From positions 310,001 to 374,000 of the forward strand of contig OZ252022.1 of assembly GCA_965247615.1 (NCBI GenBank): a DNA stretch of 64,000 bases. The letters run 5' to 3'. The DNA comes from G965197715 sp965247615. GTDB taxonomy: Bacteria; Chloroflexota; Dehalococcoidia; Lucifugimonadales; UBA1127. Within the stretch, counting starts at the first letter, position 1. Each line of letters opens with the position of its first letter. Below, in pieces: positions 1 to 8,604 of the stretch. The notes under the pieces are model-generated. The model had not been told where the DNA came from and did not search any database. It saw only the letters and a program-made list of their open reading frames with translations. The position numbers were made by a program, and so were the translations under genes.

Positions 1-1127
1 ACCGGACTGGGGGGAGCCTCCTGGGCAGCGAGGATGCGCCCTTCATGCCGCACCGACAGCCGGCCATCCAGTCCTTCCAGGACCTCCACAGCCGCCCCGG
101 TATAGCTGTGCCGTTCCGGCCCTGGCAGCAACTGGAGGGTGTGCAGCTGGAACCTCACCGTGTTGTCCCTGGCCACGCTCCTGCGGTGCTTGAAGCACAG
201 GACCTGTTCCAGGCACAGCTCCGGGTTGATAGTCCGGAATGCAGGCTCAGGGTGTTGCGGGGGAACCCCGAAGCGCTGGTTGAATCGTGGCAGGAACTGC
301 TCCAGCACCCTGTTGGCTTCCCCGATGCTGCCGGCGCTTGCCAGCCGGTCCTGGAAGGTGCCCCCCGTTCGCTCCACGCGCCCCTTCGCCTGGGGCGACC
401 GTGCGAAAATCATCTGAATCCCCAGTTCCTCCATCGCCCGGCTGAACTGGGTTGGCATCCCGGGGAGGCCGGAGCCGGGCGTGTGCCTGAAGACCCCGTG
501 CCGGTCGGTGTAGAGGGCGACGGGTAGGCCGAGATGCTGCACCAGGTTCTGGATCAGCACGAAGTAGCTGTGGGCGTCCTCCTTCTCGCAGAAGAGGGCG
601 TCGACCACGGTACCGGTGGCATCGTCAACTGCGATCAGCAGCGTGAACGGCGGCGCCTGATCCCCCAACCACGGATGATGACTGCCGTCCATCTGGATCA
701 GCATTCCCTCCCGCGGCATGCGCTGGCGGCGCACCCGGTGCTTGGGCGGACGCCTTCGCCGCGGACTGCTCAGCCCGGCGTTGACCAGGATGCGCCGCAA
801 GGTAGTCCTGCCGATGTCGATGCCGTCGCGCTGGCTCAGCAACTCGCTGAGATGGGTGTGGTTGGCCCCGGCGTATCTGGTACGAGCCAAGTGAACTACG
901 GCAGTTGCAACGGCCTCGGGTGTTGCGTTGGGTGGCCTGCGGCCACGATGACCGTGGGCAACGGCGGCGGCTCCCTTATCCCGGTAAGCCGCTAGGATGC
1001 GCCTGGTGTGGCGAGTAGTGACACCCATCAGCGTGGCTGCCTGATCCAGTGTCATATGCTCAGCGAGCAAACTGTTCAGAACCTGAAGTCTTGCCTGTTC
1101 TCTTTGAGTCAAAGTCACATTCTCCAT
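1..1127 (-). CDS. ISNCY-family DDE transposase, cut by the window edge
   Basis: Reading the minus strand from an ATG at 1127 gives at least 375 codons without a stop, running off the start of the window. The N-terminus (residues about 1-50, TLTQREQARLQVLNSLL then LDQAATLMGVTTRHTRRIL) is a helix-turn-helix typical of ISNCY transposases. The catalytic core shows IQMDGSHHPWL (first Asp), ALYTDRHGVF (second Asp) and QAKGRVERTGGTFQ (Glu), then the C-terminal part beginning PEPAFRTINPE. No internal stop or frameshift is visible, so this copy may be intact, unlike most elements nearby. It is transcribed away from the IS21 element on its upstream side. The C-terminus and the far terminal repeat lie outside the window. 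Confidence 0.85.
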   Translation of the reverse strand, partial: MENVTLTQREQARLQVLNSLLAEHMTLDQAATLMGVTTRHTRRILAAYRDKGAAAVAHGHRGRRPPNATPEAVATAVVHLARTRYAGANHTHLSELLSQRDGIDIGRTTLRRILVNAGLSSPRRRRPPKHRVRRQRMPREGMLIQMDGSHHPWLGDQAPPFTLLIAVDDATGTVVDALFCEKEDAHSYFVLIQNLVQHLGLPVALYTDRHGVFRHTPGSGLPGMPTQFSRAMEELGIQMIFARSPQAKGRVERTGGTFQDRLASAGSIGEANRVLEQFLPRFNQRFGVPPQHPEPAFRTINPELCLEQVLCFKHRRSVARDNTVRFQLHTLQLLPGPERHSYTGAAVEVLEGLDGRLSVRHEGRILAAQEAPPSP

Positions 1128-1309
1128 GATGTGAATGTGACATTTATGCTGGCCAGTTAGCAAGGACACTTTCGCTGGACGTCAACATAAAGGGCGGAGT
1201 AATAATGGACCGGTGAGGCGGGGGCGAGCGTTGAGGTAGGGGCGCTGCAAAACCGTACCACCCGCCGCCTTCCATAGAGTTCGAGGCAACTCGATGGAAG
1301 GTGTGAAGG

Positions 1310-2809
1310 ATGTACAAGGTGGAGTTGTACGCGCGGGTGCGCCGGGCCTGCATGGTGGAGGGGATGAGCACGCGGGAGGCCGCCCGAGTATTCGGGCTGC
1401 ACCGGGATACGGTGCGCAAGATGCTGGAGTACTCGGTGCCACCCGGGTACCGTCGGCAGTCACCGCCGCGTCGCCCTAAGCTGGACCCATACCGCGGGGT
1501 GATCGACCGGATCCTGGAGGAGGACCGGCGTCTTCCGAAGAAGCAGCGCCACACGGCGAAGCGGATCTACGAGCGCCTGAGAGCGGAGCACGGGTTCACC
1601 GGTAAGTACACGATAGTCAAGGACTACGTGCGCGAGCGGCGTCTCCGGACACGGGAGATGTATGTTCCGCTATCCCATCCTGCCGGACACGCCCAGTGCG
1701 GCTTCGGCCAGGCGAAGGCGGTGGTCGGAGGAGTGGAGCAGACCGTCCACTACTTCGTCCTGGACTTGCCCCACAGCGACGGCTGCTTTGTGAAGGCCTA
1801 CCCGGCGGAGACCACCGAGGCCTTCTGCGACGGTCACGTCGCGGCGTTCTCGTTCCTGGGCGGGGTGCCACGGAGCATCTTGTACGACAACACGACCTTG
1901 GCGGTGGCCAAGATCCTGGGAGACGGCCGGCGTCAGCGTACTCGCGTGTTCTCGGAGCTTCAGTCCCACTACCTGTTCGAGGACCGCTTCGGCCGTCCCG
2001 GCAAGGGTAACGACAAGGGCAAGGTCGAGGGGCTGGTGGGATAAGCGCGTCGGAACTTCCTGGTGCCTGTGCCGTCGTTTCCGAGCTTCGATGCGCTCAA
2101 CGTCTACCTGGAGGAGCGGTGCCTGGAGCGGCTGGGGAGACAGATCCGGGGCCACACGGAGATCATCGGGCAACGCCTTGAGCGTGACCTGGAGGCCCTG
2201 CTGGCGCCTCCCGCTGCGCCGTACGACGCCAGTGACAAGCACGTGAGCCGTGTCAGCTCCCTGTCGCTGGTGCGGTACCGGACCAACGACTACTCGGTGC
2301 CCGTAGCCTACGGTCACAGGGAGGTGTTGGTGCGCGGCTATGTGGGCCTGGTGGTGATCATCTGCGGATCGGAGGTGATAGCCCGGCATCCTCGCTCATA
2401 CGAACGTGACGACTTCGTGTTCGACCCCATCCACTACCTGCCGCTGCTGGAGCGCAAGACGGGAGCGCTGGACCAGGCTGCTCCGCTGGTCGGGTGGGAG
2501 CTGCCGGAGGAGTTCGGCGTGCTCCGCCGTCTGCTGGAGTCGAGGATGGGCAGGCGCGGCAAGCGGGAGTTCGTGAAGGTGCTGCGGTTGATGGAGAACT
2601 TCCGCAAGGAGGAGGTGTACGAGGGTGTGCGCGATGCCCTCAGGCTCGGCGCCATAAGCTTCGACGCCATCAAGCACCTGGTGCTGTGCAGGATGGAGGG
2701 TCGACCTCAGAGACTCGACCTAGAGCTGTACCCCTACCTGCCCAGGGTCACCGTGACAACGACATCGGCCAGCGACTACATGGCGCTCATGTCGGGGAGC
2801 GGGCGGTGA
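1310..2809 (+). pseudogene. istA: IS21 transposase IstA with an in-frame stop and a lost catalytic Asp
   Basis: Starts at ATG 1310 behind GAAGG. Residues 1-60 hold the IS21 helix-turn-helix (EGMSTREAARVFGLHRDTV), followed by the retroviral-type integrase core. A TAA at 2042-2044 splits the frame inside KVEGLVG-stop-ARRNFLVPVP; the related copy at 48247 has Tyr here (GMVGYMWSNFLVP), so one TAC/TAT to TAA change explains it. The first catalytic Asp is also gone: HAQCGFGQAK here against HAQCDFGEAW in the copy at 47845. The second Asp (LYDNTTLAV) and Glu (DKGKVEGLV) remain. Reading continues in the same frame to the TGA at 2809, overlapping istB. Two independent inactivating changes make this a dead transposase. 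Confidence 0.9.
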
Positions 2810-3588
2810 GCGACAGGTCGACGGTGCTGCTGGCGCACCACCTGAAGGAGCTGAAGCTGCCGACCTTCCTGAGAGAGTACGGCAAGGTGGCCGGCCAGTG
2901 CGCCGCCGAGGGCGTCGATCATCCAGGCTACCTGCTGAGGCTCTCAGAGCTTGAGCTGATAGACCGCCATCATCGGATGGTTGATCGCAGGATAAAGGCG
3001 GCACGCTTCCCCGCCACCAAGAGCCTGGACACCTTCGACTTCCTGGCCATGCCGTCGGTGAACAAGCACCTCGTCATGCAGCTGGCACGCTGCGAGTACA
3101 TAGACCGGCGGGAGAACGTCATCGCCGTCAGCAACAGCGGCACCGGCAAGACCCATGTGGCCCTGGGGCTGGGCCTGGCCGCCTGCCAGAGGGGACTGTC
3201 GGTCGGCTTCACCACGGCCGCCTCGCTGGTCCACGAGCTGATCGAAGCCAGGGACGAGCGACGACTACTCAACCTCCAGAAGAAGCTGGCCCGACTCAAG
3301 CTGCTCATCATCGACGAGCTTGGCTTCGTCCCACTCTCCAGGACCGGCGCGGAGCTCCTCTTCGAGGTCTTCAGCCAGCGCTACGAGAGAGGGTCGGTCC
3401 TGCTCACCACCAACCTGCCCTTCGACGAGTGGACCGAGGTCTTCGGCTCGGAGAGGCTCACCGGTGCACTCCTGGACCGCCTCACTCACCGCGTCCACAT
3501 CCTGGAGATAAACGGGGACAGCTACCGCCTCAAGCAGAGCCGGACGGCCGCCCCCCTGCGGTCTGCCGGCGACGCTGCTGACGCATAG
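2806..3588 (+). CDS. istB: IS21 helper ATPase IstB with altered Walker A
   Basis: Encodes about 260 residues from GTG 2806, which overlaps the istA stop (GTGA), the usual translational coupling in IS21. The AAA+ core is recognisable: Walker A region AVSNSGTGKTHVALGLG, Walker B LLIIDELGFVPLS, sensor region LLTTNLPFDEW and the C-terminal TGALLDRLTHRVHILE. Family members have G-x-x-G-x-G-K-T; here the first Gly is Ser (SNSGTGKT), while the copy at 21772 has GNSGTGKT. The frame is open throughout, but with a dead istA partner and a weakened P-loop it is probably non-functional. Confidence 0.85.
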   Translation: MSDRSTVLLAHHLKELKLPTFLREYGKVAGQCAAEGVDHPGYLLRLSELELIDRHHRMVDRRIKAARFPATKSLDTFDFLAMPSVNKHLVMQLARCEYIDRRENVIAVSNSGTGKTHVALGLGLAACQRGLSVGFTTAASLVHELIEARDERRLLNLQKKLARLKLLIIDELGFVPLSRTGAELLFEVFSQRYERGSVLLTTNLPFDEWTEVFGSERLTGALLDRLTHRVHILEINGDSYRLKQSRTAAPLRSAGDAADA

Positions 3589-3721
3589 ACCCCGCCCCAT
3601 TCACTCCAGTTAACGGCTCCGCCTGACACCTGTCGCAGGGTGACATTTATGCTGAACACCAACGTCCCAGTGGTACACTTTTGTTCCGCCCCGTGTCGTA
3701 ATATCCCTCCGCCCTTGACAG

Positions 3722-4110
3722 GCAGGTCACGACAATGGCCCGAGCTACGTCTCAAGAGCCTTCAGGGACTACCTGGGCATGGTGGGCATCAAGCACATCC
3801 TGGCGGGCCCTTCCACCCTCAGACTAACGCCAAGTTGGAGCGCTACCACCAGACGCTGAAGCACGACGTAAACCAGGTGCCCTATGAGTTGCCTGCCGAC
3901 CTCGAGGCAGCTATCGTGGCCTGTGTCAGCTACTACAACTACCGGCGCTACCACAAGGCTCTGGGCAACGTGACACCGTCAGACGTGCTCAAGGGAAGGC
4001 GACAGGAAATCCTCCAACGCAGGAAGGAGGTGCAGGCTCAAACGATCCAATGGCGAAGAGGCTACAACAAGGCCCTCAGGGAGCTCACCAGACCTCTATC
4101 CGACTCCTGA
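3722..4110 (+). pseudogene. IS3-family transposase OrfB, C-terminal relic
   Basis: The DDE segment DNGPSYVSRAFRDYLG starts near 3728 in one frame and continues after a frameshift near 3810 (a one-base loss in GGGCCCTTCCACC) as HPQTNAKLERYHQTLK and on to the stop at 4108-4110. The tail YYNYRRYHKALGNVTPSDVL matches the relic at 33307-33681 closely, so both belong to one IS3 subgroup. The first two thirds of the transposase are missing; the relic abuts the IS21 right end. The terminal sequence ATGGGACACTTTGAGA (minus strand) around 4120-4137 matches the inverted repeat of the other copy. Confidence 0.8.
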
Positions 4111-4694
4111 TCTCTCGGGTCTCAAAGTGTCCCATTTTTGCCGGTTGCTAACACACTCTCGAGTTTTCTACACCTCAGATGTGTTCCATTATCGCTGACG
4201 GTCTACAGACCACATCCTAGGCTGAGCTTGTTGACCCAGCAATAGGTCTCGGGCTCAGAACCTCCTGCGAAACCTCCTGCGAATTTCCCATGACACAGGG
4301 CAGAGTTCAAGTTCGTGGCCCTGATCCATTGGGGTACAGGGAGCTTCCTCGTGTGAGTTGGCGGACCAGAACTCGCGGGAAAGAGTCTTGACTTTCCGTT
4401 AGGGCACTTTGGGCAAATGGTAGTCTCGCGAAAATGGAGCGTTCGTGTGGAGGCTTCTGGGAGAGCAGCCCAACTCATCTGGCCAACGCACACAATGCGG
4501 GGCTTGGGAGAAGTTCCAGACCCCGTATGCTGCTAATGCTCCAATCAATCCGAGCGGCAAAGCAGGCTGTTCACCGTAGCTTGAAGAAGCGGCGGGGGTT
4601 GCCACATAGAGCTTCCACGCCGTGATCTTGAGACAATGCATCACAGGCCCAGACGAACTTAACTTGGAGGGAGTGTATCTCCTGCCGCCTCCCT
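4111..4694. other. Intergenic stretch without a recognisable gene
   Basis: After the IS3 terminal repeat (to about 4140) no open frame here has convincing protein character on either strand. The only structure seen is the 12-bp tandem duplication at 4259-4282. The segment separates the transposon nest from the SDR gene and probably holds decayed sequence. Confidence 0.5.
4259..4282. repeat. 12-bp tandem duplication
   Basis: AACCTCCTGCGA occurs twice head to tail (4259-4270 and 4271-4282). It lies in non-coding sequence. It may be a replication-slippage product; no partner site was seen elsewhere in the window. Confidence 0.6.
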
Positions 4695-5462
4695 CTATCC
4701 ACCTGCCCCAGGGAACACGGCGAGGAGACCCCCATCAACGCGCAGGTCTTCGCCGGTGATGAAGTCCGAATTAGGCGAGACTAGGAACAGGACCGCTTGG
4801 GCCTGGTCCTCAGGGCGGCCCCATCGGCCTCTAAGGATGGCACTAGCGTTGGGGGGTGGGCCTTCCTCCCGGGACGGCCCTCCGGCGACGGGAGTGCCCG
4901 TCTGGGTTGGTGTGACCGAGTTCACACGGATCCCGTGGGGCGCCAGTCCAGCTGCCATGGATCGCGTGAGGTTGAGGACGCCTCCCTTGGCGGTTGCATA
5001 GGCAATGGCGCCCCGGCCCCCCCGGTGACCAGAGGTAGAACAGAAGTTGACGATAGCTCCGCCTTGTCCCTGCTCCACCATCTGCTTTGCGGTATACTGA
5101 CTGCATAGGAAGGTGCCGGTCAGAATAACTTCCAAGACCCGATGCCAGACGTCCAGTTGGGTGTCTAGCAAGCCCTCCCTATGAGTGATGGCTGCGTTGT
5201 TCACCAGGATGTGGACCCCGCCGAAGGTGCGCACGGCGGTGTCTACCGCGTTCTGGACATCAGCCGGATTGGTAATATCCGCTGCGACTGCCGTTGCTGC
5301 GCCACCGCCCTCGGTGATCTGGGCAGCAGTAGCCTCGGCCCTTTCGCGCTGCAGGTCCAGACATACCACTTTGGCCCCATTGGCGGCCAGGGTGCGTGCA
5401 ATCTCTCCCCCAATGTTGGGACCGGTCCCGGTGACTATGGCCACCCGATCGTCAAGCAACAT
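4695..5462 (-). CDS. Short-chain dehydrogenase/reductase (SDR), 255 aa
   Basis: Classical SDR of typical length. The Rossmann nucleotide motif is TGTGPNIGGEIA near residue 10, the NNAA motif sits near residue 88, and the active-site Ser and Tyr-x-x-x-Lys are in STSGHRGG and AYATAKGG. The C-terminal segment DFITGEDLRVDGGLL is the usual SDR end. The ATG at 5462 has AGGAGGTG just upstream. It is 33 nt downstream of the solute-binding protein gene and probably shares its transcript. A paralogue with the same unusual TGTGPNIG motif lies at 11830-12579 at the other end of this locus, so both likely act on related intermediates of the imported compound. The substrate cannot be read from the sequence. 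Confidence 0.9.
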   Translation of the reverse strand: MLLDDRVAIVTGTGPNIGGEIARTLAANGAKVVCLDLQRERAEATAAQITEGGGAATAVAADITNPADVQNAVDTAVRTFGGVHILVNNAAITHREGLLDTQLDVWHRVLEVILTGTFLCSQYTAKQMVEQGQGGAIVNFCSTSGHRGGRGAIAYATAKGGVLNLTRSMAAGLAPHGIRVNSVTPTQTGTPVAGGPSREEGPPPNASAILRGRWGRPEDQAQAVLFLVSPNSDFITGEDLRVDGGLLAVFPGAGG

Positions 5463-5495
5463 GTATTCACCTCCTCTATTGGTTGCTTCTTTCGG

Positions 5496-7244
5496 CTACT
5501 TCAACCACATGTTTTCCATCATGATGGCCCAGTCCTGACCGCAGCAATAGTCCATGTTGAGCCGCGCTTGGCCAATTTCAGTGTTGACGCTGGTGAACAG
5601 GTGGATCCGATACGCTCTGTCAACGGCCAAGACTTGCATCTGGTGAGCCAGCTTCTCCCGCTCAGTGTCGTCGATGCTCACGGTAAAGCGCTCGTACAAC
5701 GCATCGTACTCTGGATCGTTGACCAGGCTGCGGTTGTACCTGCCTCCCAGCGTAGAGTGGAAGCCGTTTAGACCGGCGCCACTTTCCAATCCCGAGAAGA
5801 CAGCGGATGTAATGCCCATTCTACCATCAGGTAACTTGCCCGAGACCACCGTCTCCAGCCAGCGGGCCCTTTCCATTAGATTCACCTTGGCCCGGATACC
5901 CACCTCCGTCAGCATCTGTGAGAGGGCCTCATAGACGAGCAGGGAGGGGTAGGGATACGAGTTCACAGCATCGATCTGGGTATCAAACCCGTCCGGGTAT
6001 CCCGCCTGGGCCAAAAGCTGCTTGGCCTTTGCTTGGTTATACGTGAGGACCTCTTGCGCCTCTGAAGGCATCTGCGCGACAGGCAGTTCGTACTGCTCGT
6101 TGGGCGGGAAAAGGCCCTTGGGTTTGCCGCGTCCGTTAAAGAAAGCATCTATCAATCCCTGACGGTCGACAGCCATGTTGGCCGCCCGACGTACCAGAAC
6201 GTTGTCGAACGGAGGGGTCGCATTGTTCATCCATACGACGCCGAGATTGATTCCTTCCGGACCCTCGCAATTGAATACCTGGACGCCGTCCACGCTTTCA
6301 AGGTTCTTGGCAGTCTGCTCAGTGGCGGCGCCGGAGATGTAATCGAGTTTGCCACTACGAAACAGTGATTCCATCGTAGCGAAGTCGTCAGTCAGGATAT
6401 ACTCCACTCGATCGACATAGGGTCTATCCTCAATGAAGTAGTCGGGGTTACGTTCGAAGATAAACTTCACACCCGGCTCCCATTTCTGGAAGATATAGGG
6501 TCCGCTGCCGACGAAGGAAGTGGCCGGGTCTTGCCATCCATGGGTCTCCTCGCCGGTCAAAAGCTCCTGTGGAATGATCATTGGATCGGTGCTGCTTCCC
6601 GCGAAGTATTCTGAGATCATGGTGAGGAAGGGTTTGGCTAGATGCACTCTAACGGTGTACTGGTCCACAAGCTCTACCGATTCAATCGTTTGGGTAAATG
6701 GCTTAGTGAACTTGTCATTCGCCTTGTACCAGTTGAGGCTGGCAGCCAGGTCCGCGGCTACGACCTCCCTACCGTTCACCGGTGGGCGGTTCTGGAATCG
6801 CATGTTCTTCTTCAGGGTAAACTCGGCAGTAGTGGTGTCTACCATACGCCAGCTCTCCACAGCTCTGGGATAGAACTGGGAGTCGTTGCAGTGTTGAGGC
6901 GAAGCTGGATTTGTCCGTTGGAAGAGCGAGACGAAGCTCATCGACCTGCTTTCAGTCAATGGGTGGTAGTTGTTGTCTACCAGCCTCCAGCTTGGAGGAT
7001 CGGTTCGCACGTGGACCAGAGCAGTTCCGCCCTGTTTGGGTGTCATGGCCGCCTGGGGGACAGAAGTCGGGGCTACTTCGGGTGCTGCTGACTCCGCTGG
7101 AGCTGCCGGCGCTGCAGCGGGAGCCGGGGCCCCCGTTGTCTCATCCTCATCGTTGCCTCCCGCACATGCCCCGGCTAGCAGGGCAACTATTGCAACCGCA
7201 GTAGCGAGGAAGGTCGCCTTTCGTGCCACACCACTAACATCCAT
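5496..7244 (-). CDS. ABC transporter solute-binding lipoprotein, family 5 (peptide/nickel type)
   Basis: About 582 residues. The start is placed at ATG 7244 because GGAGG lies 5 nt upstream; a TTG four codons earlier is less likely. The N-terminus is a lipoprotein signal (hydrophobic ATAVAIVALLAG followed by the LAGAC lipobox), then an Ala/Pro-rich linker, then a family-5 extracellular binding protein: VESWRMVDTTTAEFTLKKN, DPATSFVGSGPYIFQKWEPG and YNQAKAKQLLAQAGYPDGF are characteristic. The protein would be anchored outside the membrane and feed the permeases encoded divergently at 8605-10487. No ATPase subunits are present in the window. It is followed by an SDR gene. The ligand is unknown; family-5 proteins bind peptides, nickel chelates, opines or glycosides. 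Confidence 0.92.
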   Translation of the reverse strand: MDVSGVARKATFLATAVAIVALLAGACAGGNDEDETTGAPAPAAAPAAPAESAAPEVAPTSVPQAAMTPKQGGTALVHVRTDPPSWRLVDNNYHPLTESRSMSFVSLFQRTNPASPQHCNDSQFYPRAVESWRMVDTTTAEFTLKKNMRFQNRPPVNGREVVAADLAASLNWYKANDKFTKPFTQTIESVELVDQYTVRVHLAKPFLTMISEYFAGSSTDPMIIPQELLTGEETHGWQDPATSFVGSGPYIFQKWEPGVKFIFERNPDYFIEDRPYVDRVEYILTDDFATMESLFRSGKLDYISGAATEQTAKNLESVDGVQVFNCEGPEGINLGVVWMNNATPPFDNVLVRRAANMAVDRQGLIDAFFNGRGKPKGLFPPNEQYELPVAQMPSEAQEVLTYNQAKAKQLLAQAGYPDGFDTQIDAVNSYPYPSLLVYEALSQMLTEVGIRAKVNLMERARWLETVVSGKLPDGRMGITSAVFSGLESGAGLNGFHSTLGGRYNRSLVNDPEYDALYERFTVSIDDTEREKLAHQMQVLAVDRAYRIHLFTSVNTEIGQARLNMDYCCGQDWAIMMENMWLK

Positions 7245-7286
7245 GCCCGCCTCCAAACGCGAAGGATGAATCCTCTTGCCAAGCGG

Positions 7287-7315
7287 ATACTAGAAGGGGC
7301 GTTTGGAAAAGTCAA
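7287..7315 (-). promoter_or_regulatory. Probable sigma-70-type promoter of the binding-protein gene
   Basis: On the minus strand TTGACT (7315-7310) and TAGTAT (7292-7287) are 17 nt apart, about 43 nt before the ATG. The -35 box touches the IS3 insertion point: the duplicated target CAAG (7313-7316) supplies its first bases. Confidence 0.55.
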
Positions 7316-7316
7316 G

Positions 7317-8471
7317 TGACCTGCCCCCGATAGTTGTACCACCCTTTCTGTTAGTCCGACAAGGACAGGGAGAGGCTTGGCAGGCAGAAAGGTCTCGGGT
7401 GCCGGCGGCCGGTAGCCCAGAGAGCTGTGAGGTCTGATCCGGTTGCAGGTCTGCCTGTACCGCTCGGTTAGCACCCTCACCTCCAACAGCGTGTAGAAGA
7501 CCTCCCTGTCCAGCAACTCGTCCCTCAGCTTCCCGTTGAAGCTCTCGATGTAGCCGTTCTCCCACGGCGACCCGGGCTCGATGTAGAGCGTCCTCGATCC
7601 CACTCTACCAAGCCACTCACGCACAGCCCTGGCTGTAAACTCGGGTCCATTATCCGAGCGGATGTGGTCGGGCACTTCCCTGGCCAACAATAACTCGGCG
7701 AGCGTCTCTATCACATCGGCAGACCGGATGCTGCAGGCAGCCCTGATCGCCAGGCACTCCCTGGTGTAATCGTCCATGACAGTCAGTAGCCGCACCCCTC
7801 TGCCGCCCCTGGTCCTGATCTGCACGAAGTCGTACGCCCACACGTGGTCCTTCCACTCCGGCCGCAGGCGGACACAGGAGCCATCATTGAGCCACAGCCG
7901 TCCTCTCCTTGGCTGCTTTGCAGGTACCTTCAGCCCCTCCCGTCGCCATGTCCTCTCGACCCGTTTGTGGTTCACCCTCCAGTGCGATGCCTCAGAAGGG
8001 CGGGGACCCTCCGGTAGCCGTACCTGCCGAACTGGCTGGCCAGCTCCACGATGTCCTCGGTCAGCGCCTTCTCATTCCCCACAGGTCTCGGCCCGTAGCG
8101 CTGTGTGGACCGAGGATGGCGAAGCACTCTGCAGGCACGTCGCTCGGAGACGCCAAGAGTATCCACCACGTGGTCGACGCACCGGCGGCGACGGGAAGGG
8201 CTTAGAAGTTTCCCTCAGTATCTGGTTGTCCAGCGTCAGGTCGGCCACCGCTCTCCTCAGGCGCCTGGCCTGGTCAAATCCTGAGGCCTCCGTACTCGGT
8301 GCGCCACCGGTAGAAGGTCTGCTGGGTCACGCCTATCCGACGGGCGGCCTCCGCGACTGTGTTGCCCTCAGCTATCGCTACCTCCACCTTTCGAAGCTTG
8401 TTGATCACCTGCTCCGGTGTATGTCTTCTCCTGGCCAATCGCCCCCCCTCTCTGTGGTCCAAGACTAACAT
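7317..8471 (-). pseudogene. IS3 transposase OrfA/OrfB with two frameshifts
   Basis: OrfA begins near 8471 with RRHTPEQVINKLRKVEVAI and the helix-turn-helix VAEAARRIGVTQQTFYRW, then is cut by a stop after YGGLRI, where the expected continuation DQARRLRR appears one base out of phase. OrfB resumes with VDTLGVSERRACRVLRHPRS and shifts again near 7985 (YGYRRVPALLR then NHKRVERTWRREGLKVP). The catalytic core is otherwise complete: WAYDFVQIRT, HIRSDNGPEFTA and WENGYIESFNGKLRDELL give D, D and E. The last frame has no stop inside the element and reads into flanking DNA. The frameshifts are not at the usual OrfA/OrfB slippery site, so they are lesions rather than programmed. Confidence 0.85.
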
Positions 8472-8503
8472 TCCTCTTGGACCAGTTCTTGGGGGGCAGG
8501 TCA
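7317..8503 (-). mobile_element. IS3-family insertion sequence with CAAG target duplication
   Basis: Ends are TGACCTGCCCCCGATAG at 7317 and, on the other strand, TGACCTGCCCCCCAAG at 8503. The bases CAAG flank both sides (7313-7316 and 8504-8507), a target duplication that fixes the boundaries. The element has landed between two divergent promoters. Its transposase genes are frameshifted. The same terminal TGACCTGCCCCC occurs on the IS3 fragment ending at 51055. Confidence 0.88.
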
Positions 8504-8511
8504 CAAGTCCC

Positions 8512-8540
8512 TTGACAGGTGCAGCCTGCCCTTGTAGACT
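8512..8540 (+). promoter_or_regulatory. Probable sigma-70-type promoter of the permease operon
   Basis: TTGACA (8512-8517) and TAGACT (8535-8540) are separated by 17 nt. The box starts just beyond the IS3 target duplication, so it survived the insertion. It points toward the permease gene starting at 8605. Confidence 0.55.
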
Positions 8541-8604
8541 CCGCGCAAATCTCCCACCGCCAGACGATGATGTCTGTTCTCAGGGATCTGCGACCGAGGG
8601 CAAG

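Larger units (their letters stand above)
1137..3735 (+). mobile_element. IS21-family insertion sequence, copy A (inactive)
   Basis: Contains istA and istB in the usual order with overlapping GTGA junction. The sequence from about 3620 to 3720 (downstream of istB) reappears beside the second istB at 20870-20960, so it belongs to the element's right end. The exact left end is uncertain; the imperfectly matching terminal sequences lie around 1137-1215 and 3638-3735. Both genes carry lesions, so this copy should not transpose on its own. Confidence 0.75.

Noticed and set aside
4259..4282. 12-bp tandem as an integrase attachment site
   Set aside because: No integrase gene, no tRNA and no distant partner copy was found.
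7970..8290. Programmed frameshifting to explain the split IS3 genes
   Set aside because: The breaks are inside conserved segments and not at an A-rich slippery site between OrfA and OrfB.
8359..8604. N-terminal extension of the first permease
   Set aside because: It lies in IS3 end and promoter sequence; the family start MQRYILRR is at 8605.
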